Origin: CAZZKJ01 sp964654695
GTDB taxonomy: Bacteria > Krumholzibacteriota > Krumholzibacteriia > WVZY01
DNA length: 64,000 nt
Assembly: GCA_964654695.1 (NCBI GenBank)
Contig: CAZZKJ010000008.1
Span: 1 to 64,000 of the forward strand
Reading direction: 5' to 3'
Position numbers and translations under genes: made by a program. Below the pieces are notes generated by a model. That model was not told the origin of the DNA, made no database searches, and saw only the letters and a list, made by a program, of their open reading frames with translations. Positions 17,920 to 27,623 of this stretch are shown piece after piece. Positions within the stretch are counted from its first letter, which is position 1. Every line of letters starts with the position of its first letter.

Positions 17920-18591
17920 TCATTCAACCATTTCATACTGCTTGTATGAGGAGGTGTTTTCGGCTGCAGGGGATTCATTCTTTGTTGGAGCAAATTCAAA
18001 ATTCGCAGGAGATCCATAAATGAAATCTTTGTTGAAAAGCACGGGGATTGTATGGATGATTATCAACAAATTTTCTTTAAAAGACCGCTTGGTCAAATAT
18101 TCCAGGTCGAGCTCGATTCGGTCCGGCCACGATAAGTTGTTTCTGCCTCGGATTTGCGCGATGCCCGTGAGGCCGGGTTTGATTTCCAAGCGCCGTTTCT
18201 GGCGCGGCGTATATTGATCCAGATGTTCGATCAGGGCAGGTCTGGGTCCGACCAGGCTCATTTCTCCTCGCACCACGTTGATCAGTTGAGGCAGCTCATC
18301 CATGCTGCTTATCCTTAAAAGCTTTCCCGGTCTCGTAATGCGGTCATCGTCACGGGAAGTGAGCAATTTCATACCCATATTTTCAGCTCCGTTTATCATT
18401 GTTCGGAATTTATAAATTGTGAACACTGCTCCCTTTTGTCCAAGTCTTTTTTGCTGAAACAGGATCGGCCCGGCGGAATCCAACCTTATCCATAACGAGA
18501 TAACAGCCAGCAGGGGAAGCAAAAGCACAAGCGTAAGCAGGGAAGCGGAAACGTCAAAGATCCTGATGACTAACTCGTTTTTCTTGTTCAT
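17920..18591 (-). CDS. Bacterial sugar transferase (lipid-linked phosphoglycosyl transferase)
   Basis: A 223-residue small-type phosphoglycosyl transferase. It would move a phospho-sugar from a nucleotide sugar to undecaprenyl phosphate, starting a surface glycan. An N-terminal hydrophobic membrane re-entrant helix (about 10-33) is followed by QKRLGQKG, YKFRTM, the catalytic Asp-Glu pair in SSMDELPQL, the GEMSLVGPRP motif and KPGLTGIAQIRGRN. No other glycan genes adjoin it; RmlD, GT2 and DegT genes lie 30 kb away in the window. No clear ribosome site precedes the ATG. Confidence 0.93.
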   Translation of the reverse strand: MNKKNELVIRIFDVSASLLTLVLLLPLLAVISLWIRLDSAGPILFQQKRLGQKGAVFTIYKFRTMINGAENMGMKLLTSRDDDRITRPGKLLRISSMDELPQLINVVRGEMSLVGPRPALIEHLDQYTPRQKRRLEIKPGLTGIAQIRGRNNLSWPDRIELDLEYLTKRSFKENLLIIIHTIPVLFNKDFIYGSPANFEFAPTKNESPAAENTSSYKQYEMVE

Positions 18592-18809
18592 GGAGGACTT
18601 TTCTTTTTATCGAGTATGAAACAGCTTTATCTATATGCTATCGTCACTCGAAAGCAGTTCTTTAGAAGATTTATGGGTATTTTGCGGATTTAAAGCCAAT
18701 GCTGCAGGTCCCTTGAGGGATTCAAGAGGGTGCAAAGAAAAGAAACCGGACTCCGGCGCTGTGGAGCGATTGCGGATTGCCCGCGTATGGATGCAAGAAT
18801 CAGCCGAGG

Positions 18810-19223
18810 CTATCCGGAATCTGATTCTTTATATACGGTTATGCTTAAAATTTTATTAGCGTATTCAGATTCGAACCGGTTTACGGGCTTATCCAAAATA
18901 AAATCCTTGAAGAATCTGTCGGGAAAAGAATTAACGATACCAGTCAGTTTTAGAATGCCTTCATCTGCGAGACGCGCTTTTACGGTTAGAATACTGCTTT
19001 CCAGGGAAATTTCATAATCATAATCCGGCATTTCTTCCGGCAGGGACAGTTTGTCCCGCAGTCTTCCCGGGGGAACGATAGTGGGAAAAAACATTTTTAT
19101 CTTGTATGCGTCCCTGGATTCATCGACTTTGTTGGCGTAGCCGTAGCGCTTGCGGCGTTCCATCTCAAGAAATTCTGAAGTATATTGGTTTCGCCCGTCG
19201 TCGTTCTTCACTGCAGATGCCAC
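18810..19223 (-). CDS. Small protein, possibly HSP20-like fold
   Basis: A 137-residue cytoplasmic protein without signal or membrane segment. The C-terminal half is beta-rich (ISLESSILTVKARLADEG ... ANKILSITVYK), and the spacing and ending are reminiscent of the alpha-crystallin/HSP20 domain. The usual A-x-x-x-n-G-v-L signature is not convincing, so this is a weak suggestion. The basic, charged N-terminus looks disordered. It sits 55 bases upstream of nothing else on its strand except the sugar transferase, and downstream of a DUF2889-like gene with which it may form a unit. Confidence 0.55.
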   Translation of the reverse strand: MASAVKNDDGRNQYTSEFLEMERRKRYGYANKVDESRDAYKIKMFFPTIVPPGRLRDKLSLPEEMPDYDYEISLESSILTVKARLADEGILKLTGIVNSFPDRFFKDFILDKPVNRFESEYANKILSITVYKESDSG

Positions 19224-19278
19224 GATCTTTGCCTCCTATACGAAATGACAAACCTATCCGATTGCGCCCGCGCCTTTC

Positions 19279-19761
19279 CTAATCTTCCACATCTCTTTTG
19301 TACGGGTAGCATGTATTTTGAAGCACCGGCATGGATTTTTCAAGGCGTTCTTTTTCGCTGAGCTTGTTCCAGTTTCTGTCGGTGAGTCCGAATCCGGCGG
19401 TGTAGCCCATCAGCGCTCCGGATACCAGATTAACCGTTTCCATGGCCAATTCCCGGATGTGCACACATCCATCCGAATGGCCTACCCGCCTGGTTATTTC
19501 TTTCATGACCCCGCGCTCTATTTTCAATCCTACCAGGTTGTTTACCTTTTGCAGGGCCTTTTGGCACAAGCCGTAAGGCACCCTGATCATCTCGGCATCG
19601 GCTTCGAGGACTTCACGTTTCTCCGCGTCCACTCGCAGTTTTAAAATGATTCCATGCTCCAGATCTAGAAATGTCGTCTTGGTCCAGAATGTCTTATCGG
19701 GATCGATGTCGAAAATCTCGAGGTTTATGTTCCTTATGAATAATATTTTCCTTTTTTCCAA
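19279..19761 (-). CDS. DUF2889-like protein
   Basis: A 160-residue protein resembling DUF2889. Family-like points are the central VPYGLCQKAL, the LVGLKIERGVMKEI segment, the GCVHIRELAMETV helix after a glycine-rich turn, and the late Cys of NTCYPYK. No signal peptide or membrane span is seen, and the function is unknown. It precedes the small HSP20-like gene by 55 bases on the same strand, so the two may be co-transcribed. The ATG at 19761 follows a GGAGG-type ribosome site. Confidence 0.65.
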   Translation of the reverse strand: MEKRKILFIRNINLEIFDIDPDKTFWTKTTFLDLEHGIILKLRVDAEKREVLEADAEMIRVPYGLCQKALQKVNNLVGLKIERGVMKEITRRVGHSDGCVHIRELAMETVNLVSGALMGYTAGFGLTDRNWNKLSEKERLEKSMPVLQNTCYPYKRDVED

Positions 19762-19928
19762 GGTATGTACCTCCTGTTAGCCGTGTTTTTAAATCTGGTT
19801 CATAAGAAGACCATGATGTAAAATAACATTCATTCAATCCAAGGTCAATTGCTCCGGGAGGGCTGTTTCCGGGTCGATGATCCACGCTTTGTTGAGTAAA
19901 CCGAGATTCTATAAAACGGACCGATGGC

Positions 19929-21407
19929 ATGAAATCCGATAAACTCTATAAAAGAAAACTCATCTTTATCCTGATCGGCCCGGCGCTTTTCGCTGCAGCT
20001 TCAGTATTTATTGATATTAGTCCATCAAATCCTGCCGCCGGCAGAACGCTTGCTGTCGGCATGGTTATGGCTTTTTATTGGATAACAGAAGCGATTCCGC
20101 TCGCGGCCACGGCGATGATCCCCGTCGTTTTATTTCCCATGTTGGGTATCATGTCGGGCAAAAGCGCCGCTTCGGTTTATTTCAACAATATAATATTCTT
20201 ATTCATCGGTGGTTTCATCGTGGCGCTTGCAATGGAAAAGTGGAATCTGCATAAGCGTATAGCGTTAAAGATCATTATCATGCTTCGTGGAGGAAGGGCC
20301 AGGTTGATGCTGGGCTTTATGCTTAGCACGTGGGCGTTGTCCATGTGGATTTCCAATACCGCTACCATGATGATGATGGTGCCCATAGTCATGGCGATTA
20401 TCCTCAAGCTCGAAGAAAAACCCGAGGAGAATTTAAAAGGATTTGAAACCGCCCTGCTCCTGGGGGTGGCATATGCATCATCCATTGGCGGAATGGCGAC
20501 TCTCATAGGTACTCCGCCGAATTTAGCATTCGTCAAGATCTATTCAATTTCTTTTCCGAGTGCCGCCGAAGTTTCTTTTGTCTCCTGGTTCGCATTTGCT
20601 CTGCCTCTTTCATTCGTATTTTTTTTGGTTTCCTATTTATTTCTGAAGTACATGTTTCTTCGCGGCGGGGAACACGACATCGATTTCTCCATGCTCAGAC
20701 GGGAGTACGAATCCCTCGGAAAGCCTGCTGTGGAAGAAAAGGCGGTTTTGGCCGCTTTTCTTATCATGGCGGCTCTGTGGATAACGAGATCCGATATTCA
20801 CATCGGAGCTCACACGCTGCGCGGCTGGTCTTCGCTGCTGGGAAATCCTTCCTTCGTTGACGATGGAACTGTGGCCGTAATGACGGCTCTGGCATTATTC
20901 TTAATGCCGGCTCGGCGCAGAAAAGGATTCATAATGGATTGGGAAACGGCGAAAAAACTGCCGTGGGGTATTGTGCTTCTTTTTGGCGGAGGTTTTGCCC
21001 TTGCCAAGGGATTCCATGACTCCGGACTTTCAGGCGAGTTGGGGGACAGACTGCAAGCGCTGGAATCCCTGCCCCCAATAATTATTGTGCTTTCCATTTG
21101 TGTTCTGGTTACTTTTTTAACCGAGCTGACGTCCAACACCGCGACAACCCAGGTCATACTGCCCATAATTGCCGCATTGAGCGCAAGAGTTGATATTTCG
21201 CCGCTGCTCCTCATGGTTCCGGCGACTATTTCGGCTTCCTGTGCATTCATGCTGCCCGTCGCGACGCCTCCGAATGCAATAATCTTCGGGACGGACCGCA
21301 TAAAAGTATCCTCAATGGCAAGGACCGGATTCCTTCTGAACCTGGCCGGAATTGTTCTTATTACGCTCTGTATGTTTTTGCTCGGGAGTGTGGTGCTAAA
21401 GATTTGA
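19929..21407 (+). CDS. SLC13/DASS family anion (dicarboxylate) transporter
   Basis: A 492-residue inner-membrane symporter, about 11-12 membrane spans, likely importing di- or tricarboxylates or sulphate with sodium. The two repeated SNT motifs that build the substrate and sodium sites are present: ISNTATMMMMVPI (about 141-153) and TSNTATTQVILPI (about 398-410). GTPPNLAFV and the late ATPPNAIIFGTD stretch are also family features. It stands alone between divergent and convergent neighbours. A short CCGGA/TCCGG hairpin followed by T-rich sequence (21426-21450) may end its transcript. Confidence 0.93.
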   Translation: MKSDKLYKRKLIFILIGPALFAAASVFIDISPSNPAAGRTLAVGMVMAFYWITEAIPLAATAMIPVVLFPMLGIMSGKSAASVYFNNIIFLFIGGFIVALAMEKWNLHKRIALKIIIMLRGGRARLMLGFMLSTWALSMWISNTATMMMMVPIVMAIILKLEEKPEENLKGFETALLLGVAYASSIGGMATLIGTPPNLAFVKIYSISFPSAAEVSFVSWFAFALPLSFVFFLVSYLFLKYMFLRGGEHDIDFSMLRREYESLGKPAVEEKAVLAAFLIMAALWITRSDIHIGAHTLRGWSSLLGNPSFVDDGTVAVMTALALFLMPARRRKGFIMDWETAKKLPWGIVLLFGGGFALAKGFHDSGLSGELGDRLQALESLPPIIIVLSICVLVTFLTELTSNTATTQVILPIIAALSARVDISPLLLMVPATISASCAFMLPVATPPNAIIFGTDRIKVSSMARTGFLLNLAGIVLITLCMFLLGSVVLKI

Positions 21408-21425
21408 AAAGCCGATTGTATGGAA

Positions 21426-21450
21426 CCGGAGAAAAATCCGGAAGTTTTAG
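21426..21450 (+). terminator. Weak possible terminator after the DASS transporter
   Basis: CCGGA (21426-21430) and TCCGG (21437-21441) form a 5-bp stem, followed by a broken T-rich tract. The stem is short, so this is tentative. Confidence 0.3.
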
Positions 21451-21468
21451 ATTTATTGTTAGAAAGCT

Positions 21469-21978
21469 CTATTTCTCTGCGGAATACTGCTGTACCTCAT
21501 CATGCTTGTAGTCCAGTTCGATGCCGGCTTCTTCGATCATCTTCTCAGATTCCTCGGCTGCATGGTATCTTCGCTCGCAGACGATTCTCTTGATACCGCA
21601 GTTGATCATAAGCATAGCGCAGGTTCTACAGGGAGTCATCCTGGTATAGACAGTGGCGCCGGCGATTGAAATCCCTATCCTGGCGGCCTGGCATATCGCG
21701 TTCTGCTCGGCATGAACCGTCCGCATGCAGTGCTCGGTAATGCGGCCGCTCTCGTGAGTGATTTTTTTTATCTGGTGTCCCGTGTCGTCGCAGTGGGGGA
21801 AACCGCTGGGAGAACCGACATAGCCGGAGACAATCAGTTGTTTGTTCCTGGCAATTACGCATCCACTCTTGCCTCGGTCGCAGGTCGCCCGCTTGGATAT
21901 CGCGTTTGCGACTTCCATAAAATAATCGTCCCATGACGGCCTGCTTGTGTTCTTGCCCGGCACATTATCTGTGGACAT
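21469..21978 (-). CDS. dCMP deaminase / ComEB-type cytidine deaminase
   Basis: A zinc-dependent deaminase of 169 residues that turns dCMP into dUMP for thymidylate synthesis. The catalytic HAEQN motif and the PCRTCAML zinc motif are intact, and SGYVGSPSGFPHCDD is the usual substrate-binding stretch. I prefer the ATG at 21978: GGAGG lies seven bases before it, embedded just after an earlier in-frame ATG (21993) that would add five residues. It lies downstream of hflKC on the same strand with a gap of about 60 bases and may share their transcript. Confidence 0.93.
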   Translation of the reverse strand: MSTDNVPGKNTSRPSWDDYFMEVANAISKRATCDRGKSGCVIARNKQLIVSGYVGSPSGFPHCDDTGHQIKKITHESGRITEHCMRTVHAEQNAICQAARIGISIAGATVYTRMTPCRTCAMLMINCGIKRIVCERRYHAAEESEKMIEEAGIELDYKHDEVQQYSAEK

Positions 21979-22041
21979 CGGTAAAACCTCCATTTGGTGA
22001 TTAATCGCAGGTGCTAAACCTTTCGGAATTTATCCGGGCTA

Positions 22042-22962
22042 TTATTTGAGAAACTTATAAAACGCTCCCTTTGTCGTAAGAATCAGGGAGGTTTCGTCAT
22101 CCAGTGTGTTCCCGTATATTTCCATCGTTTGCAAAAACTCATAAAAGCTCCGCGATTCAGCCGAACGGTTGTAAGCAGCTGCGTAAATAGCCGTTGCCCT
22201 TGCGTCGGCCCGGCCGATGAGTTCGCGTGCCTCCCGGTAGGCCTCCGACTGAATGCGCTTGAGCTCGCGTTCCTTTTCACCTTTGATCCTCGATGCTTCG
22301 CCTTCGCCTTCCGAGCGGAAACGGTCGGCGATCCTGCGTCTTTCGGCGATCATCCGTTCATAGACCTTGCGCCTGACATCCTCGACGTAATTGATGCGTT
22401 TGAACTGCACGTCCAGAATTTCTATACCAAGATCGCTTGTTCGAGACTGCGCTTTGGTAAGGACTTCGTTGCGGATTATTTCCCTGCCGAACTTTATGTT
22501 CTCGAAAAGCACGTCTTGCTGCGTTTCCACTTCCGGCGGGGCGGGTGTTCGGTTAGAGCTTCTTATTAGTTCTACGAGATGGTGGTTGGCAATAGCGTTA
22601 CGGGTCTCGCCGTCAAGTATGTCATCGAGCCTCGATTGGGCTCCCCTTTCATCCCTTAGGCGCTGGTAAAATAATAGAGGATCATTTATGCGCCACCGAG
22701 CGTAAGTGTCGACCCATATGAATCTCTTGTCCTTGGTCGGAAGCTGGTTGGCGTCGCCGTCCCATTCGAGGAAACGCTTATCGAAACGGTGCGTAACCTG
22801 TATGAAAGGTATCTTGGTTTTGAAGCCGGGTGCTATAAGAGGCTGCCCGACGGGTTTCCCAAACTGTGTAATGATTACCTGTTCGGGTTCCTGCACTATG
22901 AAAAAAGTGCTTTTCAAGGCGATAAGAATCAAAATGCCGATTATTATGCTTGCGATTCTCAT
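22042..22962 (-). CDS. hflC: HflC-like SPFH-domain membrane protein
   Basis: A 306-residue protein with one N-terminal transmembrane segment (about 3-19) and an SPFH/band-7 domain, then a charged helical stretch (about 190-250). With HflK it forms a large periplasmic-facing assembly that surrounds and restrains the FtsH protease. FIQVTHRFDKRFLEWDGDANQLPTKDKRFI is the expected HflC region. Its ATG shares one base with the hflK stop (TAATG), so the two are translationally coupled. This pair supports a Gram-negative cell plan. FtsH itself is not in the window. Confidence 0.93.
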   Translation of the reverse strand: MRIASIIIGILILIALKSTFFIVQEPEQVIITQFGKPVGQPLIAPGFKTKIPFIQVTHRFDKRFLEWDGDANQLPTKDKRFIWVDTYARWRINDPLLFYQRLRDERGAQSRLDDILDGETRNAIANHHLVELIRSSNRTPAPPEVETQQDVLFENIKFGREIIRNEVLTKAQSRTSDLGIEILDVQFKRINYVEDVRRKVYERMIAERRRIADRFRSEGEGEASRIKGEKERELKRIQSEAYREARELIGRADARATAIYAAAYNRSAESRSFYEFLQTMEIYGNTLDDETSLILTTKGAFYKFLK

Positions 22963-23966
22963 TAGTTTCCACCCCCTCTATTCGTTTTATCCTGTTCCAG
23001 GTTAAGAAGTGGAATCAAACCTTTTAAGGATTCATCGATCACGATTTTCCTGGATACCTGCGGGAGTATCTTGTTCATGGTTTCAAGGTATATGCGCTTC
23101 TTGGTAATCTCCGGCGCCCTGAGGTATTCCTGATACACATCCACGAACCTCGCGGAATCGCCCCGGGCGGTATTGATCCGATTCAGACCATATCCTTCAG
23201 CTTCGCTTATAGTCTGCATAGCCTGGCCCTTTGCCTTGGGTATGACGCGGTTGTATTCAGATTGAGCTTCATTGATCAGCTTTTCGCGTTCCTGTTGGGC
23301 CTGGTTTACTTCGTTGAATGAAGGCTTGACCTGGTCCGGAGGGTTGACGTCTTGAAGAACCACCTGGACGATATGGATTCCCGTATCGTACTGGTCGCAA
23401 AGCTCCTGCAGATGCTGTTCGCTCAGATCGGCGATTTCCTGTCTTCCGACGGTTAGCACTTCGTTCACCGTTCTATCTCCGACGACCTTGCGCATTACCG
23501 CTTCAGACATGTCTCGCAGCGTGGTTTTGACGTTTCGAACCTTGAAAAGAAATTTGTAAGGATCGACAATGCGGTACTGAATGATCCATTCGACGACCGC
23601 GGCGTTAAGGTCGCCCGTAAGCATGTTCGATTCGGCCTCGCGTCCCCGGCTGGCATACTGCGTGCGGACACCGGCGGAGATCGTTTTGAAACCGAACTCA
23701 GCTTTGAGCTGGCGCTGGACAGGAACTTTGAAGGCCCTCTCGATGCCGAACGGTAATTTCAAATGCAGCCCCGAGGATGTTGAACGATTGTACTTACCCA
23801 GTCTGAGAATTACGCCGGATTCTTCGGGGCCGACCGTATAGAAGCTCGATATTACCAGGATCAGAAGCACGACCGCGGCGGCTATTCCCTTGATAGACAT
23901 AAGCGAGCCGCCGGGCAGCTTGATTCGAGGAATTTTGATTTCTCCGCTAAAACCTCCGTTTGTCAT
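22962..23966 (-). CDS. hflK: HflK-like SPFH-domain membrane protein
   Basis: A 334-residue partner of HflC. A short basic N-terminus of about 25 residues precedes one membrane helix (about 24-44), then the band-7 domain (GPEESGVILRLGKY, about 48 on) and a long helix with repeated charged residues (about 220-270). The N-terminal extension is shorter than in E. coli HflK. ATG 23966 has AAAGGAG 11 bases upstream. It heads a unit hflK-hflC, possibly with the dCMP deaminase. Confidence 0.92.
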   Translation of the reverse strand: MTNGGFSGEIKIPRIKLPGGSLMSIKGIAAAVVLLILVISSFYTVGPEESGVILRLGKYNRSTSSGLHLKLPFGIERAFKVPVQRQLKAEFGFKTISAGVRTQYASRGREAESNMLTGDLNAAVVEWIIQYRIVDPYKFLFKVRNVKTTLRDMSEAVMRKVVGDRTVNEVLTVGRQEIADLSEQHLQELCDQYDTGIHIVQVVLQDVNPPDQVKPSFNEVNQAQQEREKLINEAQSEYNRVIPKAKGQAMQTISEAEGYGLNRINTARGDSARFVDVYQEYLRAPEITKKRIYLETMNKILPQVSRKIVIDESLKGLIPLLNLEQDKTNRGGGN

Positions 23967-24185
23967 TTTATTTTACGCTCCTTTGAAAAATAACAGTAAA
24001 GATTAACGGGCAAACACTATCACACGAGTTATGCATATTCAAGGTATTTTGATTCAAAACCGGGCCGAAGCAATTACTTGGCATTATTGATCTTGACATG
24101 GGAACTTCTAATACTATCCTTGAAATGTTCGGATGGATTTATATCAAATGATAAACGTTTATACGGCCGGAAGGGAACTTTATTC

Positions 24186-25895
24186 ATGAGAAAATCGATT
24201 ATAGTGGCGGCGTTATTGTTTATAATCGTGATACTCATCACAGCCCTGGCTCTTAATCTTAACTCTATCGTAAACAGCAACAAGAGTTATTTTCTTGATA
24301 AAGCCGAAGAGACTCTGGGAAGGGCGATATCAGTAAGTGACATCGGTATCAGCTTAAGAGGAGGACTTGGAGTAAGGCTCGATGATTTTGCCGTTTCGGA
24401 TTATCCGGAGTTTTCAAACGGAAATATCATCGAGGCATCCAGCGTCCGGGTTAACACCCGGATCTGGCCGCTGCTGCGCAGGAATTTCCTTGTAAAAAGC
24501 GTAACCCTTCATAAGCCCTCAATCCGGATTATTCGCGATTCGGCCGGCCGGCTCAATACTATCAATCCAGGAACGGCCTCGAATCAGAAGCCCGGCGACG
24601 CAAACAGCGGCAATAAAATCAATGAGCGGGGCGCAGCGGCGCTGGCGATCGCCATGGTAAATATCGACGATGGCGCGCTTTACCTGGAAGACAGAATTAC
24701 GGACACGAAGACGGCAATAAAACACATCAATTCGCGTATCGAAGATTTCGATCTCGAAAAACCAATGAATATGATTTTACGGGCGGCTTTTCTGTCAGAA
24801 GAGGAGAATCTTTATCTTCGGGGGTCGTTCGGACCCCTGCCGGGCGGTTCCGATGTTCAAGAGATTCCCGTAGATGCAGTATTTGAACTGAAAAGAATTG
24901 ATTTCTCTGAAATAAAGGAAACCTTTCCGCTGCCGGACGGAATTCGGGTTCTTTCGGGAACCGGCGATCTGGATATGCGGGTGGAAGGCACCGCCGGTTC
25001 CGGAAAGATACCCCCAATAAACGGGAGGCTCTTTTCAGCGGGCGGTATGATGAACGGTATGGAGTATTCCGATCTCCTTGCGGTCTTAGCGTTCAAGGGG
25101 CGCGAGGTCGTAATAGACAGCATCGTGTTCGATTCTCTCCAAGGTTCCGTTAAAAGCTCCGGCAATGTTGATTTCAGCGGGAGGAATCCGCGCTTTCATC
25201 TGGTCTCCCGGGTGCGCGATGTTTCCGTGGAGGGCGCCGCGGGGGTTTTTATAAAAAAAGAAAACAGCCCGGTAAAGGGCAGAATATCGTTCGAAATAGA
25301 CTGCACGGGCGAAGGCGGCGGGTGGCAAGCAATACAACGTTCTATTAGCGGCAGCGGCATGTCCAAAATATACGGAGGATCGATTGAGGGCTTCAACATA
25401 GCAGGCGTCATATTTAACAGGCTTTCGACTTATCCGGGAATGTCAGAATTGTTCTCCCAAGAAATCGAAATCCGGTATCCGGAAGTATTCAAGTCCCGCA
25501 ATACCAGGTTCAGAAACTGGTCGAGCGATTTTGTGATCGATAACGGGAGGCTGAAAACGCGAAACCTCGTTCTGCAGGCCTCCGATTATTCTTTAAACGG
25601 ACGGGGCTCTATCGATATGAATATGAATCTCGATTTGAATGTTAATTTTCAAATAGGAAAGGCTCTGAGCGGCGACTTAATGAAAAAAACTCAAATCGCG
25701 GGATATTTCGCCGGAACTGACGGTACGATCGTGCTTCCCCTTCATATCGGAGGGCGGCCGCCGCATGTGAAGGTATCTCTGGACGAAAAATACCTGCAAA
25801 AGGTGATCCAAAAGGCTTTTTTACGGCAGGGGGCGAAGAAGCTCAATACGAACAAGTTGAAAGATATATTTCAAATAAATAAAAAGAACTTTTAA
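24186..25895 (+). CDS. AsmA-like envelope protein
   Basis: A 569-residue protein with one N-terminal membrane anchor (about 4-24) and a large periplasmic beta-rich body. The early LGRAISVSDIGISLRGGLGVRLDDFAV segment and the later SLQGSVKSSGNVDFSGRNPRF and DYSLNGRGSIDMNMNLDLNV stretches are typical of AsmA/YhdP-type (bridge-like lipid transfer) proteins, which are linked to phospholipid movement and outer-membrane homeostasis. I chose ATG 24186 (MRKSIIVAALLF); an upstream in-frame start at 24078 would add 36 residues with no family resemblance. Divergent from hflK. Confidence 0.83.
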   Translation: MRKSIIVAALLFIIVILITALALNLNSIVNSNKSYFLDKAEETLGRAISVSDIGISLRGGLGVRLDDFAVSDYPEFSNGNIIEASSVRVNTRIWPLLRRNFLVKSVTLHKPSIRIIRDSAGRLNTINPGTASNQKPGDANSGNKINERGAAALAIAMVNIDDGALYLEDRITDTKTAIKHINSRIEDFDLEKPMNMILRAAFLSEEENLYLRGSFGPLPGGSDVQEIPVDAVFELKRIDFSEIKETFPLPDGIRVLSGTGDLDMRVEGTAGSGKIPPINGRLFSAGGMMNGMEYSDLLAVLAFKGREVVIDSIVFDSLQGSVKSSGNVDFSGRNPRFHLVSRVRDVSVEGAAGVFIKKENSPVKGRISFEIDCTGEGGGWQAIQRSISGSGMSKIYGGSIEGFNIAGVIFNRLSTYPGMSELFSQEIEIRYPEVFKSRNTRFRNWSSDFVIDNGRLKTRNLVLQASDYSLNGRGSIDMNMNLDLNVNFQIGKALSGDLMKKTQIAGYFAGTDGTIVLPLHIGGRPPHVKVSLDEKYLQKVIQKAFLRQGAKKLNTNKLKDIFQINKKNF

Positions 25896-25944
25896 ATGAA
25901 AATTCGGCTGTTGACGTTGCGAATTGCCGGCTTTAGAGAACCGG

Positions 25945-27606
25945 CTAGTGGTACGATTCCATCATCCTGTCCCTCAGTTTTTTGAAAGGGCTTTTCCCGT
26001 TCCAATTAGGAAATTCCGAGCTTCCCGCCAGAGCGAATCCCGTGCGGAACAAAGCTTCCAGGTCCTCGACAGCACCGTCGAGGTTCCATGCCGTGCTGAA
26101 TTCATCCTGCGGTTTATGATATTTTTCTTTCGTATATTTTTCTCGGATTTTTTCGCCCCAGCCCGCCGGTCTGCCTATGAACTCCGTTCCGGTTCCGGCG
26201 TAGAGAGCAGGCACTCCCCGCTTTGCAAAGGGAAAGTGATCGGATCTGAAGTAATAACCCTTTTCGGGCTCGGCATCCGGGCTGAGGTATCTGCCGCGGG
26301 AGGAAACGGCGGCCTGGAGGTACTTATCAAGGGCTGAAAAACCCCTCCCGACAACAACCATGTCCCTGGTTTTTCCCCATATATTGAGACCGTCCATATT
26401 TATTACGGCTACAGTCTTGTTGAGCGGGGCCAGGGGGTGAGCGGCGTAATAATACGATCCCAACAATCCGCTTTCTTCTGCCGTTGTGTTTACGAACAGG
26501 ATCGACCGCGTCAATTTATTTTTGTTTGCCGCAAACGCACGGGCTATTTCCAGCAGGCCCGCTACTCCGGAAGCGTTGTCGAGTGCCCCATTGTATATGG
26601 AGTCTCCATTCACAGGCGGACCGAACCCGAGATGATCCCAATGGGAGGTATAGATAATAAATTCTTTTTTCCCGGCCGGGTCCTCTCCTTCGATAAGCGC
26701 GGCTACGTTGCTCGATTTAACGGCGCGGAATTTATGTTTGAAATTGATGGATGCCTTAAAATTCAAGGGTACGGGCTTAAAATCCCGGGACAGGCTCATC
26801 TCCTTCGCTTCTTTCATTGATAGGCCGGAGCGAATGAACAATTTTTCAGCGGCATCCTCGGCGATCCAGCCTTCCATGGCACAGCGCGAGTCGCCTTTGT
26901 CTCCGCGCACTACGTCGAACTGCTCTGCCGCCCAGGAGTTTGCGACTACGGTCCAGGGATAGCCGGCGGCATCGGTGTTGTGGACTATCAAGACTCCCGC
27001 CGCTTTCTTTTCGGCGCCGGCCTCGAATTTATAGGACCAGCGGCCGTAGTAGGTCATAGCTTTACCGTCGAACATGGTTTTATCAGCCAGAGGAGGATCC
27101 CCGACCAGAACAATAATAATCTTGCCTTTCACATCTGCGTCTTTGAAGTCATTCCAGCCGTATTCGGGCGCATCAATACCGTAGCCCGCGAAAACGACTT
27201 CTGCGTCGGAAATATCCACGGTTTTATATTTTTTCAATGACCACGCCATGAAATCCAGGCGATATTTCAATTCTATGGTTTTATCAGCGGATGTCAGCTT
27301 CAAACCGGGACTTGCCGTTAAAGTTGTTCCTACTAAAGGAACGCTTTGAAGGTAGGTGCCGTCGGGATTTCCCGGCCGGAGACCGATTTGCTTGTATTGA
27401 TTGATGAGATAGTCCAGAGCAAGTGATTCTCCCTTGGATCCAGGAGCCCTGCCGCCCAGTTCATCGGATGAAAGATATTTCGCGGCTGCGGCTATCCTTT
27501 CTTGGGAAAACTCGAATTCAGGTTTTCCCGCGGTGTTACCGGCATAAGAGACCGATGCCTTGATGATAAAAGCCAGGACGAGCGTTCTGTAAAAACATCT
27601 GTTCAT
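25945..27606 (-). CDS. Secreted M28 family zinc aminopeptidase with PA-domain insert
   Basis: A 553-residue exported peptidase. Signal peptide about 1-22 (ending SYAGN). A protease-associated (PA)-type insert spans about 120-290. The di-zinc ligands are His of TSHWDHLGFG, Asp of GALDNASGVAG, the Glu pair of TTAEESGLLG, Asp of INMDGLN and His of RSDHFPFAKRG. Ribosome site AAGGAAG precedes ATG 27606. It starts 17 bases after the second ABC-2 permease and is the last gene of a four-gene exporter operon, an unusual partner for a peptidase that already has its own Sec signal. Confidence 0.91.
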   Translation of the reverse strand: MNRCFYRTLVLAFIIKASVSYAGNTAGKPEFEFSQERIAAAAKYLSSDELGGRAPGSKGESLALDYLINQYKQIGLRPGNPDGTYLQSVPLVGTTLTASPGLKLTSADKTIELKYRLDFMAWSLKKYKTVDISDAEVVFAGYGIDAPEYGWNDFKDADVKGKIIIVLVGDPPLADKTMFDGKAMTYYGRWSYKFEAGAEKKAAGVLIVHNTDAAGYPWTVVANSWAAEQFDVVRGDKGDSRCAMEGWIAEDAAEKLFIRSGLSMKEAKEMSLSRDFKPVPLNFKASINFKHKFRAVKSSNVAALIEGEDPAGKKEFIIYTSHWDHLGFGPPVNGDSIYNGALDNASGVAGLLEIARAFAANKNKLTRSILFVNTTAEESGLLGSYYYAAHPLAPLNKTVAVINMDGLNIWGKTRDMVVVGRGFSALDKYLQAAVSSRGRYLSPDAEPEKGYYFRSDHFPFAKRGVPALYAGTGTEFIGRPAGWGEKIREKYTKEKYHKPQDEFSTAWNLDGAVEDLEALFRTGFALAGSSEFPNWNGKSPFKKLRDRMMESYH

Positions 27607-27623
27607 AATAATCTTCCTTCCGG

